This document shows positions 15,157 to 23,851 of a stretch of DNA of 30,898 nucleotides, piece by piece (positions within the stretch are counted from its first letter, which is position 1; each line of letters opens with the position of its first letter). The stretch is from DASSWG01 sp041689995. Its GTDB lineage: Bacteria > Bacteroidota > Bacteroidia > Flavobacteriales > Flavobacteriaceae. The translations under genes were made by a program, and so were the position numbers. Where the stretch lies: contig JBDNFD010000065.1 in NCBI GenBank assembly GCA_041689995.1, positions 1-30,898 of the forward strand, given 5' to 3'. The notes beneath the pieces were generated by a model. It worked only from the letters and a program-made list of their open reading frames with translations. It did not search any database and was not told the DNA's origin.

Positions 15157-16932
15157 TTAATATTCTTGCTGAGATCGCCTGTAATTCCCAAAATTAAATC
15201 CAAACCAGTTAAGTTGATCATAATTTTGCAATTGCAATCTATGTTTTGGAATTTCCGGATTATAAATGCGAAAATAATATAGGTCAAAACTGTTGTCTGA
15301 AGATATCCGCAGATTTGAATTGTAAGTTGCAAAATTTATTGGTTGAAAATTCCACTGATGAGGTCGGAATTGATCCAAAGAAGCATCGTACATCCCGGCA
15401 AGTAATTCCGCTGAAACTTGTTCTCCATTCGACCCCTTAATATGAAAGCTCCAGGTTTCTTCCTCTCCTGGTTTCATTTTGTCGTGAAACCGAAGTGTTT
15501 CAATTTGAAGTTCGGAAGATGAAAAAGGAACTGAGATTGTCAAATTTCCTTTTTGGAAACTGTTGAACACGGCATAACTGTAATGCACGGTAAAACCGCC
15601 CCGATCTTCTTCTGTAACCGGAACGGAGATGGTTTTGTTGTTGTTTTCCAACTTCACCAAATAGGTTTTTACAATCTCATGATTCTTCTCTATAAGAATG
15701 GTCACCGATAAGTTTTCGGCAGCCGAAGCCAAAGTGATATTTGCTGTTTCCCCAAGTTGGTAGCTGCTTTTGTCCGTTTTTATCGAAAACAATTTATTAT
15801 CGGCCAACGTGGATTCTTGGAGATCAAATAAGGTTGTCCACCTTTCGACAAGAATTTCTTGGCCGAAGGGATCAGTACTTTTCAGTTCTATTTTATAGAT
15901 ACCCGATTTCCAGTTTTTGATTTTCCCGAGGGCTATTTCTTTTGATTTTTTTGTATCGAAATCCTTCTTAAAAACCAACTTGCTTTTTTCCCATTTTTCA
16001 GGATCGCTTTCATTTTTAAAAGCTTCATGAGGAAAGAGTGTTTTAAATTCTTCCTTGCTGAATTCTTGATAGTCTGGCGCGGGCCATGGTCTATGGCGGA
16101 TAACGGAATTTGGCGCTTTTAATTTGTAAATGCCCAGTGTTCCTTTCGCGGGAACAAATTCCCCGTTTAAATTTTCCGTGGAAAGCAGCAATTCATGGGT
16201 TTTGAGTGTTTTGTTCAGTTTAGGATCAATCTTTAATCCAATATTCAAAGTGTGATACCCAACGTTTACGATACTTGTGGTGCTTCGGGTTTCACCGTTG
16301 ATGTCGGTAATGTCCGCCGTGATTTCATAATTAAAAACCGGCAAAGTTTCTTTCGAAATACTTTTATCGGGAATAGCTTTAAAAGTAATTTCAAATTTTC
16401 CGGTTTCATCTGTTGTGGTTTCTCCATGGGCGATTTCTTGTTGTTCACTTATTGGGCGAGGAAACCACCAACCGCGCCAATAGGGATATTGAGCCTTCCT
16501 TATAATCCGATAAACGACTTTTGCATTTGTTATTTTACTGCCTGCATAAGCAACCGCTCCTCCAGTGATTTTAATGGAATCGTTTACCCGAAAAGTTTCT
16601 TTTACAGGTTGAAAATTGGCTTCGAACGTGGGGCGTTTGTATTCTTCCACAGAAAAATAAGTGCGGTCTTCAAGATCAATTTTTTGACCGTCTATTTCAA
16701 GAAAGAATTCTCCCGTTAAACCCGAAGATGGAAGTATGAATTCTCCGTGAACAGATCCAAATTCATTGGTGGTGAATTCCTGCTCGCTCACAAAATGATG
16801 ATTTGTATCATAGAGGGAAACATTTACCGGAATTCCCGCTAAGATTCTGGATTTCCCTTTTTCCTGCGTTATGACAATTCCTTTAAAAAAAACCGTTTGT
16901 CCTGGTCTGTAAATGCTTCGGTCCGTAAACAA
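15157..16932 (-). CDS. Macroglobulin fragment 3: MG domains
   Basis: 591 residues from FTDRSIYRPGQTVFFKG (A2M_N signature) through successive beta-sandwich MG domains. It includes KPGEEETWSFHIKG and AELLAGMYDASLDQF, a block I associate with macroglobulin homologues. It uses a TTG as its apparent start and has no export signal, as expected for an internal piece. The stop TAA at 15159-15157 follows a shift. The next frame is already open here and reads ISARILRKKYPQ into fragment 4. Confidence 0.8.
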   Translation of the reverse strand: MFTDRSIYRPGQTVFFKGIVITQEKGKSRILAGIPVNVSLYDTNHHFVSEQEFTTNEFGSVHGEFILPSSGLTGEFFLEIDGQKIDLEDRTYFSVEEYKRPTFEANFQPVKETFRVNDSIKITGGAVAYAGSKITNAKVVYRIIRKAQYPYWRGWWFPRPISEQQEIAHGETTTDETGKFEITFKAIPDKSISKETLPVFNYEITADITDINGETRSTTSIVNVGYHTLNIGLKIDPKLNKTLKTHELLLSTENLNGEFVPAKGTLGIYKLKAPNSVIRHRPWPAPDYQEFSKEEFKTLFPHEAFKNESDPEKWEKSKLVFKKDFDTKKSKEIALGKIKNWKSGIYKIELKSTDPFGQEILVERWTTLFDLQESTLADNKLFSIKTDKSSYQLGETANITLASAAENLSVTILIEKNHEIVKTYLVKLENNNKTISVPVTEEDRGGFTVHYSYAVFNSFQKGNLTISVPFSSSELQIETLRFHDKMKPGEEETWSFHIKGSNGEQVSAELLAGMYDASLDQFRPHQWNFQPINFATYNSNLRISSDNSFDLYYFRIYNPEIPKHRLQLQNYDQLNWFGFNFGNYRRSQQEY

Positions 16933-17141
16933 AAAGCATGCTCTGAAATATATTTGTATTCATCTGGCTCGTATGTGTATGCGTAATATTCCCCAAATCT
17001 GGCCGTTTCTCCATTATGTGAAACGTGAAGAATAATATCGCGATAGTTATTTTCCGATTTTGCAAGAGAAATATTCCCAAAAAAATCAGAAATCAAATTT
17101 GTGGTCAAAGTTTTCCCTTTGTAAGAATGTTTATAATCCAT
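16869..17141 (-). CDS. Macroglobulin fragment 2: short out-of-frame bridge
   Basis: 90 codons in a different frame from both neighbours. The useful part is DYKHSYKGKTLTTN through YKYISEHAF, which joins fragment 1 to fragment 3. Its last about 20 residues (LRTEAFTDQDKRFF) are shadow sequence, because the true frame has already switched to FTDRSIYRPG. It is not an independent gene. Confidence 0.6.
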   Translation of the reverse strand: MDYKHSYKGKTLTTNLISDFFGNISLAKSENNYRDIILHVSHNGETARFGEYYAYTYEPDEYKYISEHAFCLRTEAFTDQDKRFFLKELS

Positions 17142-18693
17142 TTATTTTTGCGCCAGCAACTGGTTTTCCATTGTTTCTGTCCACAATCTGAAACATTGCT
17201 TCTCCATCTCCTGTTTTTTCGATCACAGCCAAATCTGTAACTTGAACGGTTTCAAAAGCGTGGATTTGGGCACTGCCATAGTGTGAAGTTGCATAAATCA
17301 AATAATATCCATTTTTCATTTTTGGCAATAAAATTTCCGTGGAATGATTCTGAAAATCACCCTCGTTCCTTAAAATTGAAGACCATTCTTTTGCGGGAAC
17401 AAGTTTTTGGATAAATTCCAATTTGTCCTCTTCACGATAGATATCTTCATAAGAATCAAATTTCTTTTGCGTGAGTACGTATATTTTGAAGTTGAGGGTA
17501 TCTATATTTTTGTACTGCACCAACATCCGTGCATCCTTTTGTGTTGGCAGAAACTTTTCCGTGAGGATACTTAACTGTTTTTCCAAAATCTGATTTTGCA
17601 AAACTGCACAGTTTTCTGCTCCTTTTGTGTTTGGGAATTGGGCAATGCAAGCTTCGCATAAATCAAGAGCTTCTTTTATTTTCCATCTATTTTCTGTGTT
17701 TATTTTCGAATTGTACTCCTTTCCTTTTTTATAGTAAATTGAAGCTATTTCATACATATATAGGGAATTAGCGACAGAACTTCCAGTGTTTTTTAGTTCT
17801 TCTTTGAGGGTCGCTAATAGAATTTCTTCAGAATTTGGAAAGGTTGCCAATGATTGTGCATATTTTAAACGTGCAATATTGACGTCGGTCAACGCCGCTT
17901 CAGATGTATCTTTCAAGTGAAATCGAATCAATTCCCGATAAATTTTCAGGGCTTGTAACTGCAAGGATAAACTATCCTTGGCCTTTATTTCCATATTTGC
18001 ATACTCTTCGGCAACTTCTAAAAATTCTTTTTTGTCCACCTCGAATCTATACTCTGGCTGTGCAATTTGATTCTCTGGATTTTTGTAAAAATCAAGAGCC
18101 ATGTTTGCCAGAAAGTCAAACAATGTTGGTCTTAGTTTTTTGGAACCTTCATATTCGTTCAAAATAGCATCAAAATCCTCCAAACTCAACTGTTTTGTTT
18201 GATCGCTATTTTTTAGCGATTGCTGAAAATGAAAATGTGTTTCAGCCAGTATGGTTTGTAAGTCCCAAGTGCGAAAATCCGTTGAATCTACTTTTTCTGC
18301 TGTTTTCGTGCGTCTGTAAAAGCGATATCGGTTGTTTTGAAAATATTGCCAATACATATTTGCCAAAACACCTTCTAAGATATTTTTTGTGGGATAACCA
18401 CTTTGAGAAATTGTGCGTAGGAATTCTTTCTGCACTTTTATGCGGGCATCTTCTTCGACTATCAAAATATATTTACTTTGAAAAAGAAGCGATTTAACGA
18501 TTTGGGACGGATTTTCTTCACTTGCGGCTTTTTCCTGAATGATATTTACAATTTCAATTGCAGATTTTGGCAGTCCTTTCTCTTCATATGATTCTACCTT
18601 TTGCCATAATTCCGCATAATTATTAGAGACAGACTGACCGAAAGTTAGAGAGGAAACAAAAAACAAAAAAGGGAAAACGATTGTCTTTAACAT
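17131..18693 (-). CDS. Macroglobulin fragment 1: signal peptide and N-terminal helical region
   Basis: 520 residues. A cleavable signal peptide ends at FGQ-S. About 380 residues of mainly helical, TPR-like character follow (RTWDLQTILAETHFHF, ALKIYRELIRFHLKD), then beta-rich sequence ending NNGKPVAGAKI, the start of an MG domain. It stops at TAA 17133-17131. In the next frame the same domain continues as DYKHSYKGKTLTTN. If transcribed, this fragment would give a truncated exported protein without any macroglobulin core. Confidence 0.8.
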   Translation of the reverse strand: MLKTIVFPFLFFVSSLTFGQSVSNNYAELWQKVESYEEKGLPKSAIEIVNIIQEKAASEENPSQIVKSLLFQSKYILIVEEDARIKVQKEFLRTISQSGYPTKNILEGVLANMYWQYFQNNRYRFYRRTKTAEKVDSTDFRTWDLQTILAETHFHFQQSLKNSDQTKQLSLEDFDAILNEYEGSKKLRPTLFDFLANMALDFYKNPENQIAQPEYRFEVDKKEFLEVAEEYANMEIKAKDSLSLQLQALKIYRELIRFHLKDTSEAALTDVNIARLKYAQSLATFPNSEEILLATLKEELKNTGSSVANSLYMYEIASIYYKKGKEYNSKINTENRWKIKEALDLCEACIAQFPNTKGAENCAVLQNQILEKQLSILTEKFLPTQKDARMLVQYKNIDTLNFKIYVLTQKKFDSYEDIYREEDKLEFIQKLVPAKEWSSILRNEGDFQNHSTEILLPKMKNGYYLIYATSHYGSAQIHAFETVQVTDLAVIEKTGDGEAMFQIVDRNNGKPVAGAKINGL

Positions 18694-18802
18694 AGTCGAA
18701 TTAGAATGAAAAGTGAATAGGCTTTAAAGATAAACAAATTTTTCCCCAATAATTTTATTGCTTTCTGTTGATAAATTTCTCCAATTCTAAGTGAATTGAA
18801 CT

Positions 18803-18832
18803 TTGATCAGCCCCGAATATTTCTTAGATTTA
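18803..18832 (+). promoter_or_regulatory. Candidate dnaE promoter
   Basis: TTG at 18803-18805, a 19-base spacer and TAGATTTA at 18825-18832, one mismatch from TAnnTTTG. It lies 33 bases before the preferred start at 18865, which argues against the longer frame from 18796. Confidence 0.35.
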
Positions 18833-18864
18833 TCCGTTCAATTTCCCGTAAAATTTCACTTCCT

Positions 18865-21800
18865 ATGTACCTGATTTTCGATACCGAGACTACCGGATTG
18901 CCCAAAAAATGGAAGGCCCCGATCACCGATTCCGGCAACTGGCCACGATGTGTCCAAATTGCTTGGCAGCTTCATGATGAGATGGGTAGGTTGATCGAAA
19001 ATGAAGAATTCTTAATCTGCCCAGACGGATTTGACATTCCTTATGACGCGGAACAGGTGCATGGGATTTCTACCGAACTCGCTCAGGAAAAAGGGATTTC
19101 CTTGCAAGAAATGTTACAGAAATTTAATCAAGTGCTTGCTAAAACTAAGTTTGTTGTTGGGCAAAATCTCGGATTCGATTTAAAAATTATGGGCGCCGAA
19201 TTTTATCGGTTGAAATTGGAAACTCCCCTGAATCGTCTTCCCGTTTTGGACACATGTACCGAAGTCACCGCAAAATTGTGCGGCCTACCGGGAGGTCGTG
19301 GAGGAAAATTCAAATTGCCCACACTTTCCGAATTGCACCAGCATCTTTTTCAAAAAAGATTTTCCGAAGCTCACAATGCTTCTGCTGACGTGGAAGCTAC
19401 CGCTCGTTGTTTTTTTGAACTGGTCCGTCTGCGGACTTTTTCGACGGAAGAATTGCGTTGCCTCCCGGATTATTTGAACAAATTTTCGAAAACCAATGTC
19501 GGTCCCATTCCATCCATTGGGTTGAAGCACGAAAATTTAAAGAAATCCTCGGAAAAAATTCGGAAAAGAATGCGGGAAATTCTTCCGGAAGAAACGATTT
19601 CCGAGGAAGAATTGCAGGAAAATATTGAGGTATTGGAAGAAACGGAATTCGCCCATCTCCACAATCACAGTCAGTATTCCATCTTGCAATCTACCATAAG
19701 TGTCAAAAATTTGGTGGCCGCGGCTGCAGAAAACCAAATGCCCGCTGTTGCATTGACTGATCATGCGAATATGATGGGCGCTTTTCATTTTGTGAACGAA
19801 ATTGATGCGCACAATAAGTCTTTGGTTTTGAAAAGAAAAGTGGCAGAGGACGAAGAAAAATCTTTTCATCTAAAAGAAATAAAGGGGATTATTGGCTGCG
19901 AATTTTTTGTATGCGAAAACCGGCTGGATAAATCAAGAAAAGATCACGGCTATCAAATGGTCCTTCTGGCAAAAAATAAAAAGGGTTATCATAACTTGGC
20001 GAAAATGTCTTCGCTTGCTTACTCTGAAGGATTTTATTATGTACCGCGGATCGACAAAGAAATTATCGAAAAATACAAGCAAGACATCATTGTCCTTTCC
20101 GGAAATCTTTATGGTGAAATTTCGAATAAATTGTTAAATATTGGCGAAAATCAAGCCGAAGAAGCTTTGCTTTGGTGGAAGAAAACTTTTCAAGACGATT
20201 TTTATCTGGAGATAATGCGTCACGGGCAAGAAGATGAGGATCGCGTGAATGAAGCCTTGGTGCGATTTTCTAAAAAGCACAAGGTGAAACTCGTCGCCAC
20301 AAACAACACCTATTATCGCAAGCAGGAAGATGCCAATGCGCACGATATTTTGCTTTGTGTGAAAGATGGTGAAAAACAAGCAACGCCCATTGGTCGTGGC
20401 CGGGGTTATCGCTATGGGTTGCCAAATCAAGAATATTACTTCAAATCTTCCGAAGAAATGAAATCGCTTTTCAACGATTTGCCGGAAGCTATTGCGACTA
20501 TTGCGGAAATCGTGGATAAAATAGAGTCGTTCACGTTGACGCGTGATGTTCTTTTGCCAAAATTCACCATTCCGACGGAATTTGTCGATCCAAAAGATGA
20601 GGTGGATGGAACGAACCATGGTGAAAATGCGTTTTTGAAACATTTGACTTATCAAGGCGCAGCGAAACGATACGGGGAGCTGGATCAGGAAATTAAAGAC
20701 CGCATTGATTTTGAACTTTCCGTTATTGAAAATACAGGCTATCCAGGATATTTCTTAATTGTAGAAGATTTTATCCGGGAAGCCAGAAAAATGGGCGTTT
20801 CGGTTGGGCCGGGAAGAGGTTCGGCGGCAGGAAGCGTCGTGGCGTTTTGTTTGCGGATCACCAATATCGACCCGATAAAATACGATTTGCTTTTTGAGCG
20901 TTTTTTGAATCCAGATCGGGTGAGCATGCCTGATATCGATATAGATTTTGATGATGAAGGCCGCAGCAAAGTGTTGGATTATGTCATACAAAAATATGGC
21001 AGCAATCAGGTTGCACAAATTATTACTTACGGTACAATGGCTGCAAAATCGGCTATTCGTGATACCGCGAGAGTGCTGGATTTGCCATTGAACGAAGCAG
21101 ATCGTATTGCAAAATTGATTCCCGAAATGTCGAAGCTGAACAAGATTTTCGCTTTGGACGACAAAGGAATTCGAGCAAAATTCAGGAATGAAGATGTCGA
21201 AAAAATAATGGAATTGCGCACCTTGGCGGAAGGCGAAAGTCTGGAAGCGGAAACCATCAACATGGCTCGGATTCTTGAAGGTTCCGTGCGAAATACTGGA
21301 ATCCATGCTTGCGGGGTCATTATTACACCAGGCGATATCACCAATTATGTGCCAGTAGGTTTGGCGAAAGATTCCGATCTTTTCGTCACCCAATTTGACA
21401 ACTCCGTAGTAGAAGCCGCCGGATTGTTGAAAATGGATTTTTTGGGCTTGAAAACCTTGACGTTGATAAAAGATACGGTTGCGATTGTTAAAGGTCGGCA
21501 TGATATTTTGTTGGATCCGGAAAATTTTCCGTTGGATGATAAATCAACCTACGAACTTTTCCAGCGCGGCGATACCATTGGAATATTTCAGTATGAATCT
21601 GTGGGGATGCAAAAGCATATGAAGGAATTGAAACCCACGGTTTTCGGTGATTTAATTGCCATGAATGCACTTTATCGTCCTGGACCAATGGAATATATTC
21701 CGAATTTCATTGCCCGAAAACATGGAAAGGAAGAAATCGCTTACGATTTGCCGGCCATGGAGGAATATTTGAAAGAAACTTATGGAATTACGGTCTATCA

Positions 21801-23253
21801 GGAACAAGTGATGTTGCTTTCACAGAGTTTGGCTGATTTCACAAAAGGGGAGGCTGATGTTTTGCGAAAAGCCATGGGGAAAAAATTGATTCCTGTTCTA
21901 TCAAAGATGAAGCCGAAATTTATCGAACAAGCTTCCGCAAAAGGGCATGATCCCGTAAAATTGGAAAAGGTTTGGAAAGATTGGGAAGCCTTTGCGAGTT
22001 ATGCTTTCAACAAATCACATTCCACTTGTTATGCGTGGATCGGGTATCAAACCGCCTATTTAAAGGCTCATTGTCCTGCTGAATATATGGCGGCGGTGCT
22101 TTCCAATAACATGAACGACATCAAGAAGGTTACTTTCTTTATGGAAGAATGCAAAAGAATGGGGCTCACTGTTTTAGGTCCGGATATCAATGAGTCGTAC
22201 GCCAATTTTTCTGTGAATAAAGAAAACGCGGTTCGGTTTGGGATGGCCGCCATAAAAGGTGTGGGTGCGAACGCTGTTCACGCTATCGTGGAAGAACGTA
22301 AGAAAAACGGTCCATTTCGTTCTGTTTTCGATTTGGCAAAACGCATCGACTTAAGATCGGCGAATAAAAAGGTTTTTGAAAACCTGGCTGCTGCGGGCGG
22401 GTTTGATGGTTTTTTTGGGGTACATCGCGCACAATATTTACATGATTCAGGCGATGGAATTAGCTTTTTGGAAAAAGTGATTAAATATGCGGTTCGGTAT
22501 CAAGAGAACAAGAATTCTGCTCAGGTGAGTTTGTTCGGCGAAGCCAGTGAAGTCCAAATTCCAGAACCCGAAATTCCACCTTGCGAAGAATGGGGAACCA
22601 TGGAAAAATTAAAACGCGAAAAGGAGGTTGTGGGAATTTACATTTCCGGTCATCCGCTAGATGATTTTAAATATGAAATGAACCATTTTTGCAATTGTAG
22701 TTTGAAGGATTTTTCCGATCTGGAGAAAAACATCAACAAAGAAATGTCTTTTGGCGGGGTAATTAGCGAAGTGAATCATCTTACGGGTAAAAATGGAAGG
22801 GGTTGGGCAAAATTCACTTTGGAAGATTACGATGAAAATCACCAGTTCATGATTTTCAAGGAAGATTACCTTAAATTTCGTCATTTTTTGGTTCCAAATT
22901 CTTTTGTTTACCTGAAAATTTTCGTGAAAGAAGGTTGGATAAACCGCGAAACAAACAAGAAATCTGAACCAAGGATCCAGTTCCAATCTTTCAAACAATT
23001 ACAAGATGTGATGGACAGTTATGCGAAAAAATTGACTATCCAGATGGATATCAGCGGTGTTGGGGAGGAAGAAATTGAGAATTTACATAAAATTTTCAAG
23101 ACGCATCGGGGAACACATTTATTGAATTTTGTCATTTATGAGCCGAAAGAAGAAATTAAAGTTCACCTGATGAGCAAACGTCAAAAAGTGAATATTTGTC
23201 CAGAATTGTTGGATTCCTTAAAGGATATGAATATTCATTATCGGGTGAATTGA
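18865..23253 (+). CDS. dnaE: DNA polymerase III alpha subunit with fused N-terminal 3'-5' exonuclease
   Basis: The replicative polymerase, 1,462 residues from this start against about 1,160 in E. coli; the excess is an N-terminal DnaQ-like proofreading domain. MYLIFDTETTGLP supplies ExoI (D6, E8), VGQNLGFDLKIMGAEF is ExoII, and HNASADVEATARCFFEL is ExoIII with the DEDDh His. After a charged linker the PHP domain begins with FAHLHNHSQYS (about residue 260). The palm follows with GPGRGSAAGS and the metal-binding PDIDIDFDD (about 689-697), then YGTMAAKSAIRDTARV, a helix-hairpin-helix region and an OB fold. The frame is open from 18796 (TTG), but ATG 18865 gives the expected IFDTETTG start. It is fully intact. 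Confidence 0.95.
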   Translation: MYLIFDTETTGLPKKWKAPITDSGNWPRCVQIAWQLHDEMGRLIENEEFLICPDGFDIPYDAEQVHGISTELAQEKGISLQEMLQKFNQVLAKTKFVVGQNLGFDLKIMGAEFYRLKLETPLNRLPVLDTCTEVTAKLCGLPGGRGGKFKLPTLSELHQHLFQKRFSEAHNASADVEATARCFFELVRLRTFSTEELRCLPDYLNKFSKTNVGPIPSIGLKHENLKKSSEKIRKRMREILPEETISEEELQENIEVLEETEFAHLHNHSQYSILQSTISVKNLVAAAAENQMPAVALTDHANMMGAFHFVNEIDAHNKSLVLKRKVAEDEEKSFHLKEIKGIIGCEFFVCENRLDKSRKDHGYQMVLLAKNKKGYHNLAKMSSLAYSEGFYYVPRIDKEIIEKYKQDIIVLSGNLYGEISNKLLNIGENQAEEALLWWKKTFQDDFYLEIMRHGQEDEDRVNEALVRFSKKHKVKLVATNNTYYRKQEDANAHDILLCVKDGEKQATPIGRGRGYRYGLPNQEYYFKSSEEMKSLFNDLPEAIATIAEIVDKIESFTLTRDVLLPKFTIPTEFVDPKDEVDGTNHGENAFLKHLTYQGAAKRYGELDQEIKDRIDFELSVIENTGYPGYFLIVEDFIREARKMGVSVGPGRGSAAGSVVAFCLRITNIDPIKYDLLFERFLNPDRVSMPDIDIDFDDEGRSKVLDYVIQKYGSNQVAQIITYGTMAAKSAIRDTARVLDLPLNEADRIAKLIPEMSKLNKIFALDDKGIRAKFRNEDVEKIMELRTLAEGESLEAETINMARILEGSVRNTGIHACGVIITPGDITNYVPVGLAKDSDLFVTQFDNSVVEAAGLLKMDFLGLKTLTLIKDTVAIVKGRHDILLDPENFPLDDKSTYELFQRGDTIGIFQYESVGMQKHMKELKPTVFGDLIAMNALYRPGPMEYIPNFIARKHGKEEIAYDLPAMEEYLKETYGITVYQEQVMLLSQSLADFTKGEADVLRKAMGKKLIPVLSKMKPKFIEQASAKGHDPVKLEKVWKDWEAFASYAFNKSHSTCYAWIGYQTAYLKAHCPAEYMAAVLSNNMNDIKKVTFFMEECKRMGLTVLGPDINESYANFSVNKENAVRFGMAAIKGVGANAVHAIVEERKKNGPFRSVFDLAKRIDLRSANKKVFENLAAAGGFDGFFGVHRAQYLHDSGDGISFLEKVIKYAVRYQENKNSAQVSLFGEASEVQIPEPEIPPCEEWGTMEKLKREKEVVGIYISGHPLDDFKYEMNHFCNCSLKDFSDLEKNINKEMSFGGVISEVNHLTGKNGRGWAKFTLEDYDENHQFMIFKEDYLKFRHFLVPNSFVYLKIFVKEGWINRETNKKSEPRIQFQSFKQLQDVMDSYAKKLTIQMDISGVGEEEIENLHKIFKTHRGTHLLNFVIYEPKEEIKVHLMSKRQKVNICPELLDSLKDMNIHYRVN

Positions 23254-23261
23254 GGGTTTGG

Positions 23262-23618
23262 CTATATATACTTTTTGAGTTTGTTTTTCAATTCATAATT
23301 TTCTTTCTCCAGTTTTTGGATGTATTTTTTCATGGTTTCAATTGCGAATTCAGAATGTGCGTGGTAATTGTTGTAATTACCAAAATTCCCATTTGCGTTT
23401 TCGTTGTTTATGATGTACACCCCATCATGGGGTTCGTAAATTTCTTCCAACGGAACCTCCAAAATTTTTGCCAAGGTATCCCATTCTTTTTTTGAAACCC
23501 AAACAATCCCACTCTCCCTGCGGGAATATTGTGATTGTTCCAGACCCAGTTTATTGGCCATCACCTCTTGCGAATATCCTCTTTCCCTACGTTTGTTTAT
23601 GAGTTTTTGTTTGATCAT
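23262..23618 (-). CDS. XRE-family transcriptional regulator with C-terminal coiled coil
   Basis: 118 residues from ATG 23618; an upstream TTG at 23639 would add seven residues, but it overlaps the likely promoter. The N-terminal Cro/C1 helix-turn-helix is KRRERGYSQEVMANKLGLEQSQYSRRESG by position (residues about 9-37), continuing KEWDTLAKILEVPLEEIYEP. A Asn-rich linker (NENANGNFGNYNNYH) leads to a Glu/Lys coiled coil (MKKYIQKLEKENYELKNKL), probably for dimerisation. I recall this build from many flavobacterial regulators. It is convergent with dnaE (eight-base gap). A palindrome and a direct repeat upstream are candidate operators. Confidence 0.85.
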   Translation of the reverse strand: MIKQKLINKRRERGYSQEVMANKLGLEQSQYSRRESGIVWVSKKEWDTLAKILEVPLEEIYEPHDGVYIINNENANGNFGNYNNYHAHSEFAIETMKKYIQKLEKENYELKNKLKKYI

Positions 23619-23629
23619 GCCCCGAAGAA

Positions 23630-23688
23630 TTTTGTCCAAAAATAAACATTATGGTGCAAATCACATAGGTTATGTCCAAAATAACATT
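23630..23688 (-). promoter_or_regulatory. Candidate operator and promoter of the XRE regulator
   Basis: TTTTGTCCAAAA at 23630-23641 is an inverted repeat (TTTTG/CAAAA). TGTCCAAAAATAAACATT (23633-23650) recurs almost exactly as TGTCCAAAATAACATT at 23673-23688, 40 bases away. On the minus strand the first copy contains TATTTTTG (23644-23637), a match to TAnnTTTG. A regulator bound here would cover its own -7 element, which suggests autoregulation. Confidence 0.4.
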
Positions 23689-23796
23689 GGATGTTAAGGT
23701 TTTTGTAATGATTTTTGGATTTGTTATTTATCTTTTTAAACCTATTTTTCAGACCTTATAATGTGTGTCTTTTTTTGAAGGGTAACTGCACGCTCC

Positions 23797-23825
23797 TTGG
23801 TTTCTTTATTTTTTGATTAAATTTG
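23797..23825 (+). promoter_or_regulatory. Promoter of the lipoprotein-hydrolase unit
   Basis: TTG at 23797-23799, an 18-base spacer and TAAATTTG at 23818-23825, a full consensus match, 26 bases before ATG 23852. It excludes the TTG start at 23813, which lies within the promoter. Confidence 0.65.
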
Positions 23826-23851
23826 GGGGAACAACCCTAAAAACGAATTTT

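Larger units (their letters stand above)
12239..18693 (-). pseudogene. Alpha-2-macroglobulin-family gene with embedded TonB-plug-like domain, disrupted
   Basis: Six open fragments on the minus strand join into one about 2,150-codon gene. Order: signal peptide (LKTIVFPFLFFVSSLTFGQ), a helical N-terminal region, macroglobulin domains including FTDRSIYRPGQTVFFKG (A2M_N/MG2 signature), a CarboxypepD_reg-like domain and a TonB-plug-like domain (about 15085-14570), more macroglobulin sequence with LVTETMPMWVGS, a thioester domain with YECSEQ (the reactive CxEQ kept), and a C-terminal domain. Bacterial macroglobulins are periplasmic or surface protease traps. Disruptions: a net +1 near 17141-17149, a net -1 in an A-run at 16931-16935, a net -1 somewhere in about 15160-15200, TGA at 14290-14288, TAG at 14110-14108 and TAA at 13417-13415. 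Frames on either side of each stop are continuous. The mix of indels and nonsense changes points to a pseudogene rather than homopolymer error alone. Confidence 0.85.

Noticed and set aside
20134..20655. Antisense open frames inside dnaE (also 20755-21501)
   Set aside because: They mirror the codons of a clear coding gene, lack family features and have no promoter.
23813..23851. Upstream start for the lipoprotein
   Set aside because: The start is TTG and lies inside the promoter; it would bury the signal peptide.
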